Source: Rhizobiales bacterium 62-47
Lineage (GTDB): Bacteria; Pseudomonadota; Alphaproteobacteria; Rhizobiales; Xanthobacteraceae
DNA: 64,000 nt
Reading direction: 5' to 3'
Assembly (NCBI GenBank): GCA_001899255.1
Contig: MKVX01000018.1
Location: forward strand, 311,150 to 375,149
Positions 1 through 7,177 of the stretch are shown one piece after another. The number at the start of each line of letters is the position of its first letter. Position 1 is the first letter of the stretch. The position numbers and the translations under genes are program-made. The notes beneath the pieces are model-generated. The model did not search any database. It was given only the letters and a program-made list of their open reading frames with translations, and was not told where the DNA came from.

Positions 1-72
1 AACGGTACGCTGATCGGCGGACTGGCCGGGCTGGCGCTCTATACTGCCGAAGTGCTGCTGCGGTTGGTTTGA
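1..72 (+). CDS. C-terminal end of an unidentified protein (partial)
   Basis: Frame 1 is open from the first base and ends with TGA at 70-72, leaving 23 residues of a gene that starts outside the window. The tail is hydrophobic (glycine, leucine, alanine and valine rich), like the end of a membrane helix. The fragment is too short to assign a family. It is followed by about 200 bases without a gene before the hydrolase at 276. Confidence 0.45.
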   Translation, partial: NGTLIGGLAGLALYTAEVLLRLV

Positions 73-275
73 CGAATCGCTCGCGGAGCGAGAGATCGGT
101 GCGGAACCGGCCGGCTAAGCCCCTGTCAAGGCGCTTGAATTAACAGAATTCGCACCCTAGCTTGATATATGATGACTTTGTGTCGTCGGGCTTGCAGTGA
201 GGTTTGAGTTATCTGAATTGCTCAATTCGACCGGTTGCCTGGGGGACCCGCAAGCCGGATGCGAAAGGAAATTGG

Positions 276-1049
276 ATGTCCGCTACTGCTCAGACGTTGC
301 GACCGCCGTCCAGGACCTTGATGTTTCTGGAGGGGCGGGCCCTTTCTGAATTTGGCGCTTTCCTCGGCGCGCTGCCGCTGTTGAGCCTCGCGCCGCGCGG
401 TGACGGTCATCCGGTGCTGGTGCTGCCCGGTCTGGTGGCGAGCGATATCTCGACGCGGCCGCTACGCAGCTTCCTGCGCAATCGCGGTTACGCCGTCAGT
501 GGTTGGCGACAGGGCCGCAACTACGGCCTGCGCGCCGGCGTACAGGACGGTATGGTCGATCTGCTCCGCGAACTGAACGAAACCCATGGCCGCAAGGTCA
601 GCCTCGTCGGCTGGAGCCTCGGCGGACTCTACGCGCGCCAGCTCGCCAAGATGATGCCGGATCGCGTGCGCTCGGTGATTACGCTCGGCAGTCCGTTTGC
701 AGGTAACCCTAAGTCGACCAACGCTTGGCGCGTGTACGAATTCACCAGCGGCCAGCGCGCCGATGACGCTGCCAATGAGCGCTTCGGCGGACCGCTTGCG
801 CAAACCCCGCCGGTGCCGACCACGGCGATCTTCAGCCGCACCGATGGCATCTGCGCGTGGCAGGGCTGTATGGAAACGCCGTCGACACTGTCGGAGAACA
901 TCGAGGTCGAGAGCAGCCATTGCGGCATGGGGCATCACCCGGCGGTGGTCTACGCCGTCGCCGATCGCCTCGCACAGGCGGAAGGTGAGTGGCGCCCGTT
1001 CGATCGCACTGGCTGGCGTAGTCTGGTCTATCCGAACCCGGATCGGTAA
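276..1049 (+). CDS. alpha/beta-hydrolase, lipase-like
   Basis: Alpha/beta-hydrolase fold protein of 257 residues. A lipase-type nucleophile elbow GWSLGG (G-x-S-x-G) is clear, preceded by a strand (KVSLV) and followed by LYARQLA, the usual order in lipases and carboxylesterases. The beginning VLVLPGL resembles the oxyanion-hole strand. A late SSHCGMGHHP segment probably supplies the catalytic histidine. I chose ATG at 276 because AAAGGAA lies about 6 bases upstream; the frame also extends back to a TTG at 204 without a good ribosome site. There is no signal peptide, so it is probably cytoplasmic. The substrate is unknown; it could be an esterase or a polyester or acyl-lipid hydrolase. It lies just before the phenylacetate locus, with no visible link to it. 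Confidence 0.75.
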   Translation: MSATAQTLRPPSRTLMFLEGRALSEFGAFLGALPLLSLAPRGDGHPVLVLPGLVASDISTRPLRSFLRNRGYAVSGWRQGRNYGLRAGVQDGMVDLLRELNETHGRKVSLVGWSLGGLYARQLAKMMPDRVRSVITLGSPFAGNPKSTNAWRVYEFTSGQRADDAANERFGGPLAQTPPVPTTAIFSRTDGICAWQGCMETPSTLSENIEVESSHCGMGHHPAVVYAVADRLAQAEGEWRPFDRTGWRSLVYPNPDR

Positions 1050-1066
1050 GTGGCAGAGGTCTTGGT

Positions 1067-1175
1067 CCTCATCCTGAGGAGCGGCCTTTGAGCCGCGTCT
1101 CGAAGGATGACGGGCCGGAATTTCAACCAGCTGATGGTTCGAGACGCGAGGCGTGCCTCGCTCCTCACCATGAGG
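1067..1175. repeat. Palindromic intergenic repeat (GAGGAGCG/TCTCGAAGGATG family)
   Basis: The left arm (CCTCATCCTGAGGAGCG, then GCGTCTCGAAGGATG) is mirrored at the right by TTCGAGACGCG and CGCTCCTCACCATGAGG, so the transcript would fold into a long imperfect hairpin. A related element lies at 61814-61949. It sits between convergent genes (hydrolase and TetR), where such repeats often act as bidirectional terminators. Confidence 0.7.
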
Positions 1176-1196
1176 CGTCAGATGAGTTGCTGAAGA

Positions 1197-1886
1197 TCAG
1201 AGGGCGCGTCCTGCAGCGGGGCGCGCCTTTTCTGCTTTCTTTTTCGGTGCCGGCCGCTTGACCGACGAAGTGTCGGCCATTGACGCGATCGACGCAATCG
1301 CATCTTCGGCTCCTGCGAGCACGAGGCCGGCGGCCATGCGCGCGTAAGCTTCGCGCGTCATGCCTTTGCCGTCGCGAAACCAGAGGTAGTGCCAGTTCAG
1401 CATGCCGAACAGCGACATCGTCAGCGGCTTGAGGACATCGTGCTTGTTGGCGACAACCGGCAGCGCCGCCGCAATCGCATCGGAAAACACCACGACGAGT
1501 TTGCGCTCGAGTTCTTTGAGAACCGATTGCTGCGCTTGCGGCAACAGCTTGAGGCTGGATATCTGAACTTGATGTTCGGCATCGGCGCCGCGATAGGCTT
1601 CGAGCAACGCGATTGAAATCGCGAACAGCCGTTCCTTGCCGTTGCTGCCCGCTGCGGCGGCGTCGACTTTGGCAATGAGATGATTGAGGTGATCGGCCAA
1701 AAGGTCGAACAGCACGTCATCTTTGGATCGGTAGTAGTGGTACATCAGCGCCTTGGAGACGCCGCAGGCTTCCGCGATCATGGTGATCGAGGTGCCGGTG
1801 AAACCGTGCTGCGCGAACAGGGCTGCCGACTGGCTGAGAATGCCCAGGCGCTTCTTGTCGTAATCGTTCGCCCGCGTGCGAGCCAT
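1197..1886 (-). CDS. TetR/AcrR-family regulator, candidate PaaR
   Basis: TetR-family repressor of 229 residues. The N-terminal helix-turn-helix is typical: about residues 10-60 include ILSQSAALFAQHGFTGTS, then MIAEACGVSKALMYHYYRSKDDV. The C-terminal half is a variable ligand-binding domain. It ends in a lysine- and proline-rich basic tail. The start is the ATG at 1886 that begins MARTRAND; the frame runs further to 1973 but that part would overlap the promoter region. It is divergent from a PaaX regulator, and an ATTGACC-N8-GGTCAAT inverted repeat lies between them. TetR regulators called PaaR, responding to phenylacetyl-CoA, control paa genes in many proteobacteria, so this role is likely but inferred from position. 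Confidence 0.8.
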   Translation of the reverse strand: MARTRANDYDKKRLGILSQSAALFAQHGFTGTSITMIAEACGVSKALMYHYYRSKDDVLFDLLADHLNHLIAKVDAAAAGSNGKERLFAISIALLEAYRGADAEHQVQISSLKLLPQAQQSVLKELERKLVVVFSDAIAAALPVVANKHDVLKPLTMSLFGMLNWHYLWFRDGKGMTREAYARMAAGLVLAGAEDAIASIASMADTSSVKRPAPKKKAEKARPAAGRAL

Positions 1887-1971
1887 GCAGTTCCCGAACC
1901 TCTGCTTCGTGACCGGCAACGCATTGCCGGTGGCCCTTGGCTGTGACACCGCGCGGCGCGAATACCTTCGC

Positions 1972-1993
1972 ATTGACCGTCCAATTGGTCAAT
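1972..1993. promoter_or_regulatory. Inverted repeat between the divergent regulators, likely operator
   Basis: ATTGACC at 1972-1978 and GGTCAAT at 1987-1993 are exact inverted repeats separated by 8 bases. The right arm runs into TATTAT at 1994-1999, a possible -10 for the plus strand, with the left arm supplying TTGACC as a short-spaced -35. It resembles the arms of the element at 11391, so the TetR protein may bind both. Binding is inferred. Confidence 0.45.
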
Positions 1994-2079
1994 TATTATC
2001 CCGGTTCGAGCGCCGCGAGTTGGGGAGGGCAGGCGGCAAATCTTGGCGTCGCCACGCCAAACGCGCTATGCCGTCCGCG

Positions 2080-2946
2080 ATGTCACACCCGCTCACCCGC
2101 ATTGTCGATCAGCTCAAACGCGAACCCTCTCGCACCGGCTCCATCGCCATCACCCTGTTCGGTGACGCCATCGTGCCGCGCGGTGGAACGGTGTGGCTCG
2201 GCACCCTGCTGGCGTTTTTCGAGACGCTCCACATCGACAGCGGCGTGGTGCGAACGGCAATGTCGCGGCTGGCGGCGGATGGCTGGTTCGAGCGCAGCAA
2301 GGTCGGTCGCAACAGCTTCTACCGGCTGGCAGCCAAGGGCCGGCAGACCTTCGATGCCGCTGTTCGCCACGTCTACAATCCGCAACCGTCGAACTGGACC
2401 GGGCGTTTCGAACTTCTGCTGATCGGCAACGGCGGCGATCGCGATGCGGCGCGTGACGCCTTGCGGGCGGCGGGATTCGGCAGTCCGTTGCCCGGCGTCT
2501 GGGTGGCACCCTCGGGTGTCCCGGTGCCGGACGAGGCTGCGGCGGCGATCCGACTCGAAGTCTCCGCCGAGGATGACAGCGGCCGGCGGCTGCTCAGCGA
2601 AAGCTGGCCGCTGCAACTCACCGCCGACGGCTACATCAAGTTCATCAAGACGTTCGAACCGCTACGTGGCTGGCTCGACCGCGGCGAACGGATGTCGGAC
2701 GCCGACGCCTTTACCGCGCGCATCCTGCTGATCCACCACTACCGGCGCGTGGTGCTGCGCGATCCGCTGCTGCCGCCCAGCCTGTTGCCTGCCGATTGGC
2801 CGGGCATGGCCGCACGCCGACTCTGCAGCGACATCTACCGCGGCCTGATTCCGGCATCGGAACAATGGCTTGATCGGCATGGCGCGAGCGCCAAGGGACC
2901 GCTGCCGCCGGCCAGCGCGGAACTGGGGCGGCGGTTTGAGGGCTGA
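2080..2946 (+). CDS. paaX: PaaX-family transcriptional repressor
   Basis: PaaX-type regulator (288 residues from the ATG at 2080). Visible family features are the N-terminal winged-helix start (LTRIVDQLKRE..GSIAITLFGD..PRGGTVWLGTL), then a segment like PaaX helix-turn-helix DNA-binding sequence (VVRTAMSRLAADGWFERSKVGR), and a PaaX-like C-terminal domain (about 180-280) with FTARILLIHHYRRVVLRDP. PaaX represses phenylacetate degradation genes until phenylacetyl-CoA binds. An alternative ATG is at 2068, in the same frame. It is transcribed toward paaA, 77 bases downstream, and is divergent from a TetR regulator, so this locus carries two candidate repressors. Confidence 0.9.
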   Translation: MSHPLTRIVDQLKREPSRTGSIAITLFGDAIVPRGGTVWLGTLLAFFETLHIDSGVVRTAMSRLAADGWFERSKVGRNSFYRLAAKGRQTFDAAVRHVYNPQPSNWTGRFELLLIGNGGDRDAARDALRAAGFGSPLPGVWVAPSGVPVPDEAAAAIRLEVSAEDDSGRRLLSESWPLQLTADGYIKFIKTFEPLRGWLDRGERMSDADAFTARILLIHHYRRVVLRDPLLPPSLLPADWPGMAARRLCSDIYRGLIPASEQWLDRHGASAKGPLPPASAELGRRFEG

Positions 2947-2969
2947 ATTCCATCTGTTACAAAAATCTG

Positions 2970-2997
2970 TTGTGTTAGAATTATTCTGATATATATT
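2970..2997 (+). promoter_or_regulatory. Candidate promoter of paaABCDE
   Basis: TTGTGT at 2970-2975 and TATATT at 2992-2997 are separated by 16 bases in an AT-rich patch of an otherwise GC-rich region. The paaA ATG follows at 3024 behind an AGGGAGG ribosome site. The TetR-like palindromes found at 1972 and 11391 are not repeated here. Confidence 0.35.
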
Positions 2998-3023
2998 CGG
3001 TCCAAATCCTAGGGAGGCGGCCC

Positions 3024-4016
3024 ATGTATACCCAGGCGCTTAACTCGTCCGATGGTGACGACCGTTTCATTGAGGACGCCGACCGCGCGGCCGCCTTTCA
3101 GGCGCGCATCGATGACGACGAGCGCATCGAGCCGAACGACTGGATGCCCGCCGCCTATCGCAAGACGCTGACGCGGCAGATCTCGCAACACGCTCATTCC
3201 GAAATCGTCGGTATGCTGCCGGAAGGCAACTGGATCACGCGCGCGCCATCGTTGCGGCGCAAGGCGGCGTTGCTCGCCAAGGTGCAGGACGAGTGCGGCC
3301 ACGGACTTTATCTTTATGCGGCGGCGGAAACGCTCGGCAGTTCGCGCGAGGAATTGGTCGATGCGATGCTGGCCGGCAAGGCGAAGTATTCTTCGATCTT
3401 CAATTACCCGACTCTGACCTGGGCCGACATCGGCACCATTGGCTGGTTGGTCGATGGCGCGGCGATCATGAATCAGATCCCGCTGTGCCGCTGCTCTTAC
3501 GGTCCTTATGCCCGCGCGATGATCCGCGTCTGCAAGGAAGAGTCGTTCCATCAGCGGCAGGGCTTCGAAATCATGCTTACGCTGTGCCGTGGCACAGACG
3601 AGCAGAAGGCGATGGCACAGAATTCGCTGGATCGTTGGTGGTGGCCCGTGCTGATGATGTTCGGCCCGCCGGATCAGGTCAGCCAGCACAGTGACACGTC
3701 GACGAAGTGGAAGATCAAGCGGTTTTCCAACGACGAGCTGCGGCAGAAATTTGTCGATGCGACGGTGCCGCAGGCGCAATTCCTCGGCCTGACGATTCCC
3801 GATCCCGGCATGAAGCAGGACGCCGAAGGACACTGGCGTTACAGCGAGATCGACTGGACCGAATTCAAGCAGGTGCTGGCCGGTAACGGTCCGTGCAATC
3901 GCGACCGTCTGGCGGCGCGGCGCAAGGCGCATGACGAGGGGGCGTGGGTGCGCGATGCCGCTGCAGCCTATGCCGAAAAGCGTGCGCGTCGCAGTATGGC
4001 GCAGGCGGCTGAATAG
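3024..4016 (+). CDS. paaA: 1,2-phenylacetyl-CoA epoxidase, catalytic subunit A
   Basis: Catalytic di-iron subunit of the phenylacetyl-CoA epoxidase (PaaABCE), which inserts one oxygen into the aromatic ring of phenylacetyl-CoA. It has 330 residues, the usual length. Two iron-binding motifs of the ferritin-like four-helix bundle are visible: E60 followed by E90-x-x-H93 (DECGHG), and E173-x-x-H176 (EESFHQ). A strong AGGGAGG ribosome site lies 6 bases before the ATG. It is the first gene of paaABCDE, directly downstream of paaX. PaaA pairs with PaaC and obtains electrons from the reductase PaaE. The protein is cytoplasmic and nothing is missing. Confidence 0.97.
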   Translation: MYTQALNSSDGDDRFIEDADRAAAFQARIDDDERIEPNDWMPAAYRKTLTRQISQHAHSEIVGMLPEGNWITRAPSLRRKAALLAKVQDECGHGLYLYAAAETLGSSREELVDAMLAGKAKYSSIFNYPTLTWADIGTIGWLVDGAAIMNQIPLCRCSYGPYARAMIRVCKEESFHQRQGFEIMLTLCRGTDEQKAMAQNSLDRWWWPVLMMFGPPDQVSQHSDTSTKWKIKRFSNDELRQKFVDATVPQAQFLGLTIPDPGMKQDAEGHWRYSEIDWTEFKQVLAGNGPCNRDRLAARRKAHDEGAWVRDAAAAYAEKRARRSMAQAAE

Positions 4017-4032
4017 GAACAGGGAGACCAAT

Positions 4033-4320
4033 ATGGCCACGCCGAACACGCCGCTCTGGGAAGTTTTCATTCGCAGCCGCAACGGCCTCGCGCACAAACA
4101 TGTCGGTTCGCTGCACGCAGCCGACGCAACGCTGGCGCTGCAGGCCGCGCGCGACATCTATACGCGGCGCGGCGAGGGGCTATCGATCTGGGTGGTGCCG
4201 TCGAGTGCCATCACCGCCTCCGACCCGTCGGAGAAGGGCATGATGTTCGAGCCCGCTGAATCCAAGATCTACCGGCATCCGACATTCTACGACGTGCCGG
4301 AAGAAGTCGGACATATGTAG
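4033..4320 (+). CDS. paaB: 1,2-phenylacetyl-CoA epoxidase subunit B
   Basis: Small subunit of 95 residues, the normal size for PaaB. The start LWEVFIRSRNGLAHKHVGSLHA and the later IWVVPSSAI and DPSEKGMMFEPAESKIYRHPTFY are hallmark PaaB sequence. PaaB bridges PaaAC heterodimers and is needed for epoxidase activity. ATG at 4033 follows an AGGGAGA ribosome site 16 bases after the paaA stop. The longer reading frame back to 3931 is an overlap with paaA and is not used. The gap to paaC (146 bases) contains a palindromic repeat. Confidence 0.96.
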   Translation: MATPNTPLWEVFIRSRNGLAHKHVGSLHAADATLALQAARDIYTRRGEGLSIWVVPSSAITASDPSEKGMMFEPAESKIYRHPTFYDVPEEVGHM

Positions 4321-4350
4321 ATCGTCTCCTCATGGTGAGGGAGAGAGACC

Positions 4351-4432
4351 GTCATTGCGAGGAGCGATAGCGACGCAGCAATCCAGAAATTGAGAAAGTA
4401 AAACTGGATTGCTTCGCTTCGCTCGCAACGAC
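4351..4432. repeat. Palindromic repeat (GTCATTGCGAGG family) between paaB and paaC
   Basis: The left arm begins GTCATTGCGAGGAGCGA and includes GCAATCCAG; the right arm CTGGATTGCTTCGC and GCTCGCAACGAC is its imperfect inverse. A second copy is at 24577-24656 with 80-90% visible identity in the arms. It would form a long stem-loop in the paa transcript. Confidence 0.8.
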
Positions 4433-4466
4433 GAAATCGAAATGGGTTGCCATAACAGGAACGCCG

Positions 4467-5243
4467 ATGTCTGCAGCTTCGATCACCGTTTCCGAAACGC
4501 CGCTGGTGCTATACACGCTGCGCCGCGCCGATGACGCGCTGATCCTCGGCCATCGTCTGTCCGAGTGGTGCGGCCATGCGCCGATGCTGGAAGAGGACAT
4601 GGCGATGGCCAATATGGGCCTCGACTTGCTTGGCCAGGCGCGCGAGCTTTACAGCTATGCCGCCAAGGTTGAAGGCAAGGGCAACGACGAGGACAAGTTC
4701 GCCTATCTGCGCGACGTGCGGCAATATCGCAATCTGCTGCTGCTCGAGCAGCCGAACGGCGATTTCGCGCGCACCATGACGCGGCAATTCTTCTACGCGG
4801 CGTTCTCCGATCTGTACTGGCGCGCCATGATGAAATCGCGTGACGCCACGCTGGCGGCGATCGCAGCGAAATCCGAGAAGGAAAGCGCCTATCATCTGCG
4901 GCACTCGTCCGAATGGATGGTGCGGCTTGGCGACGGCACCGACGAGAGCCATCGTCGTGTGCAGGCCGCCGTGGATGATCTGTGGGCGTTCACTGGCGAG
5001 ATGTTTGCCGTCGACGACAGCGAGCGCGGATTGATCGACGCTGGTATTGCCATCGATCCCGCGATGTTGCGCACGCCGTGGCTGGCCACGGTGTCGCGGG
5101 TGCTCGACGAATCGACACTGACGAAGCCGCAGAACGAATGGATGCAGCAGGGTGGTCGCGATGGCCGCCACAGCGAGCATCTTGGCCATCTGCTCAGCGA
5201 GTTGCAATCGATGCAGCGCAGTTTTCCCGGAGCCACATGGTGA
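4467..5243 (+). CDS. paaC: 1,2-phenylacetyl-CoA epoxidase subunit C
   Basis: Structural, non-catalytic partner of PaaA in the epoxidase. 258 residues, the family length. The start VLYTLRRADDALILGHRLSEWCGHAP and the later LEEDMAMANMGLDLLGQARELY are typical PaaC; it shares the ferritin-like fold but lacks the full set of iron ligands. The last seven bases (ATGGTGA) overlap the start of paaD, suggesting coupled translation. The paaB-paaC gap holds a palindromic repeat, so paaC may be less strongly expressed than paaAB unless the hairpin only stabilises RNA ends. Confidence 0.96.
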   Translation: MSAASITVSETPLVLYTLRRADDALILGHRLSEWCGHAPMLEEDMAMANMGLDLLGQARELYSYAAKVEGKGNDEDKFAYLRDVRQYRNLLLLEQPNGDFARTMTRQFFYAAFSDLYWRAMMKSRDATLAAIAAKSEKESAYHLRHSSEWMVRLGDGTDESHRRVQAAVDDLWAFTGEMFAVDDSERGLIDAGIAIDPAMLRTPWLATVSRVLDESTLTKPQNEWMQQGGRDGRHSEHLGHLLSELQSMQRSFPGATW

Positions 5244-5740
5244 CGATTGCCGCCAACGATAGCGATCTGCGGCAGCGCGCCTGGGACGCGGCAGCGCAGG
5301 TGGTCGATCCGGAAATTCCGGTGCTGACCATCGCCGATCTCGGCGTACTGCGCGACGTCGCGGTGCGCGACGGCCGGATCGAGGTAGCCATCACGCCGAC
5401 GTATTCCGGTTGCCCGGCGATGAACATGATCGCAGTGGAGATCGAGGTTGCGCTGGAACGCGCTGGCTTCCGTAATTCGAAGGTTCGCACTGTGCTATCG
5501 CCGGCGTGGACGACCGACTGGATGAGCGAGGATGGGCGCCGCAAATTGAAAGATTACGGCATCGCGCCGCCGCAGGCGGGCGGGGGACGCCGCGCGCTGT
5601 TCGGCGAGCAGCAGGTGGCCTGTCCGCAATGCGGCTCGACCGAGACTGAAGTGCTATCGGAGTTCGGCTCGACGTCGTGCAAGGCGCTGTGGCGTTGCCG
5701 CAGTTGCCGCGAACCGTTCGACTATTTCAAGTGTCATTGA
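5237..5740 (+). CDS. paaD: PaaD, iron-sulfur assembly protein of the epoxidase
   Basis: 167 residues. The N-terminal half is a MIP18/DUF59 domain (VVDPEIPVLTIADLGVLRDV, and TPTYSGCPAMN with C59). The C-terminal tail carries a zinc- or iron-type cysteine set C129-x-x-C132, C148, C154-x-x-C157 and C166. PaaD is not an epoxidase subunit; it is thought to help build or repair the PaaE iron-sulfur cluster or the di-iron centre. The ATG at 5237 overlaps the end of paaC. An earlier start at 4982 would lie inside paaC and is not used. Confidence 0.93.
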   Translation: MVTIAANDSDLRQRAWDAAAQVVDPEIPVLTIADLGVLRDVAVRDGRIEVAITPTYSGCPAMNMIAVEIEVALERAGFRNSKVRTVLSPAWTTDWMSEDGRRKLKDYGIAPPQAGGGRRALFGEQQVACPQCGSTETEVLSEFGSTSCKALWRCRSCREPFDYFKCH

Positions 5741-5775
5741 CGAAGATGCATAACGTGCGCTCTGAATGCGGCGAC

Positions 5776-5900
5776 CTTTCCCTTCTCTCCTTGCGGGAGA
5801 AGGTGCTTTCGCGCAGCGAAGGCGGATGAGGGGTGCTGCAGCAATAACCCCTCACCGGCCGCCAGCGGCGATCCACCCTTTCCCGCAAGGGGAGAGGGAA
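5776..5900. repeat. Palindromic repeat (CCTCTCCC/GGGAGAGG family) between paaD and paaE
   Basis: The left arm CCCTTCTCTCCTTGCGGGAGAAGG...GATGAGGGGT is mirrored by CCCCTCACC...TTTCCCGCAAGGGGAGAGGG. The same family recurs at 7036-7150 and 56210-56343. Such elements are abundant in Bradyrhizobium and Rhodopseudomonas intergenic DNA. Confidence 0.75.
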
Positions 5901-5913
5901 GAAAGAGCCCATC

Positions 5914-6993
5914 ATGTCACAAACTCCTAAATTCCATCGTCTTACCGTCAACGACCTGCGCCGCGAAGCTGCGGACGCGGTGTCGCTCACCTTCACTATT
6001 CCGCCGGAACTGACCAGCGACTACGCCTTCGCGCCTGGCCAATATCTGACGCTGCGCACGACGATGGATGGCGAGGAAGTTCGCCGTTCCTATTCGATCT
6101 GCTCCGGACCCGACGATGGCGAAATCCGTATCGCGGTGAAGAAGGTCGATGGCGGTGCGTTCTCGAGCTGGGCTGCCGACGAATTGAAGATGGGCGATAT
6201 GCTCGACGTCATGACGCCGACCGGGCGCTTCGGCATCGCGCACGCCCCGGATGAAGCGCGCATCCATGTCGGCTTCGCAGCGGGCTCGGGCATTACGCCG
6301 ATCCTGTCGATCGTGCGCGGCGTGCTGTCGCGCGAACCGAGGAGCCAGTTCTTCCTCTTCTACGGCAATCGTTCGACCGATGGCATCATCTTCCGCGAGG
6401 CACTGGAAGAACTGAAGGACCGCTATATGCAGCGGCTGTCGGTGTTCCACGTTATCTCGCAGGAGGAGCAGGACATCCCGATTCTACATGGACGGCTCGA
6501 TGGCGAAAAGGTGCGCGTGCTGTTGCGCTCGCTAGTCCCGGCCGAGAGCATCGATCATGTCTTCATCTGCGGCCCCACGGGCATGAGTGAGGAGATCGAG
6601 GCCACTTGCCGTGCGATCGGCATCGCCGACGCGCGCATTCATGTCGAGCGTTTTGTCTCTGAGCTTGGCGGCAAGCCGCGGCCGAAGAAAGCGATCGTCG
6701 AAAGCGCGCCGCCTAAAGCCATTGCCTCGTTGATCATCGACGGCAAGCGCCGCGACGTGCCGGTGGCCGAAGGCGAGGCCATTCTCGATGCAGCGTTGCG
6801 CGCGGGCATGGATCTGCCGTTCGCCTGCAAGGGTGGGATGTGCTCCACCTGCCGCGCCAAGCTTGTGGAGGGCGAGGCGCCGATGGAACTGAACTATTCG
6901 CTGGAGCCGTGGGAGTTGGAAGCGGGCTTCATCCTCACCTGCCAGGCGCATCCGTCATCGGCGAAGGTCGTCGTCGATTACGACCAGATGTAA
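5914..6993 (+). CDS. paaE: 1,2-phenylacetyl-CoA epoxidase reductase PaaE
   Basis: FAD- and [2Fe-2S]-containing reductase (359 residues) that passes electrons from NADPH to the di-iron centre of PaaA. Order of parts: a ferredoxin-NADP reductase FAD domain with RRSYSICS (about 50-70), a nucleotide-binding domain with GSGITPILSI and GPTGM, and a C-terminal plant-type ferredoxin domain with C305-x4-C310-x2-C313 and C343. This N-reductase to C-ferredoxin order is the PaaE arrangement. ATG at 5914 is the clear start. It closes paaABCDE, about 170 bases after paaD, with a palindromic repeat between them. No iron-sulfur ligand is missing. Confidence 0.96.
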   Translation: MSQTPKFHRLTVNDLRREAADAVSLTFTIPPELTSDYAFAPGQYLTLRTTMDGEEVRRSYSICSGPDDGEIRIAVKKVDGGAFSSWAADELKMGDMLDVMTPTGRFGIAHAPDEARIHVGFAAGSGITPILSIVRGVLSREPRSQFFLFYGNRSTDGIIFREALEELKDRYMQRLSVFHVISQEEQDIPILHGRLDGEKVRVLLRSLVPAESIDHVFICGPTGMSEEIEATCRAIGIADARIHVERFVSELGGKPRPKKAIVESAPPKAIASLIIDGKRRDVPVAEGEAILDAALRAGMDLPFACKGGMCSTCRAKLVEGEAPMELNYSLEPWELEAGFILTCQAHPSSAKVVVDYDQM

Positions 6994-7035
6994 GCTCAGT
7001 CGTGATTGAAGCGTAGAGGCGTGGCCGCTGTTTCA

Positions 7036-7150
7036 TCTCTCTAATGGGAGAGGTCGAATTCGAGCGTTAGCGAGATATTCGGGTGAGGGGTTCAAAGCTA
7101 TCGATAGGTCGTAACCTCTCACCCAAACCCTCTCCCACCGGGAGAGGGAG
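7036..7150. repeat. Palindromic repeat between convergent paaE and the amidase
   Basis: TCTCTAATGGGAGAGG...GGGTGAGGGG at the left pairs with CCTCTCACCC...CCCTCTCCCACCGGGAGAGGG at the right. It belongs to the same family as 5776-5900. Located between two convergent genes, it may end transcription of both. Confidence 0.7.
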
Positions 7151-7177
7151 CGCGTTTCCCGTATCGCGCGGGTGACC

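Noticed and set aside
3009-4157. Long minus-strand open frame (382 codons) opposite paaA
   Set aside because: It is the antisense of a clear paaA-paaB region, has arginine- and histidine-rich composition typical of GC-rich shadow frames, and lacks a family.
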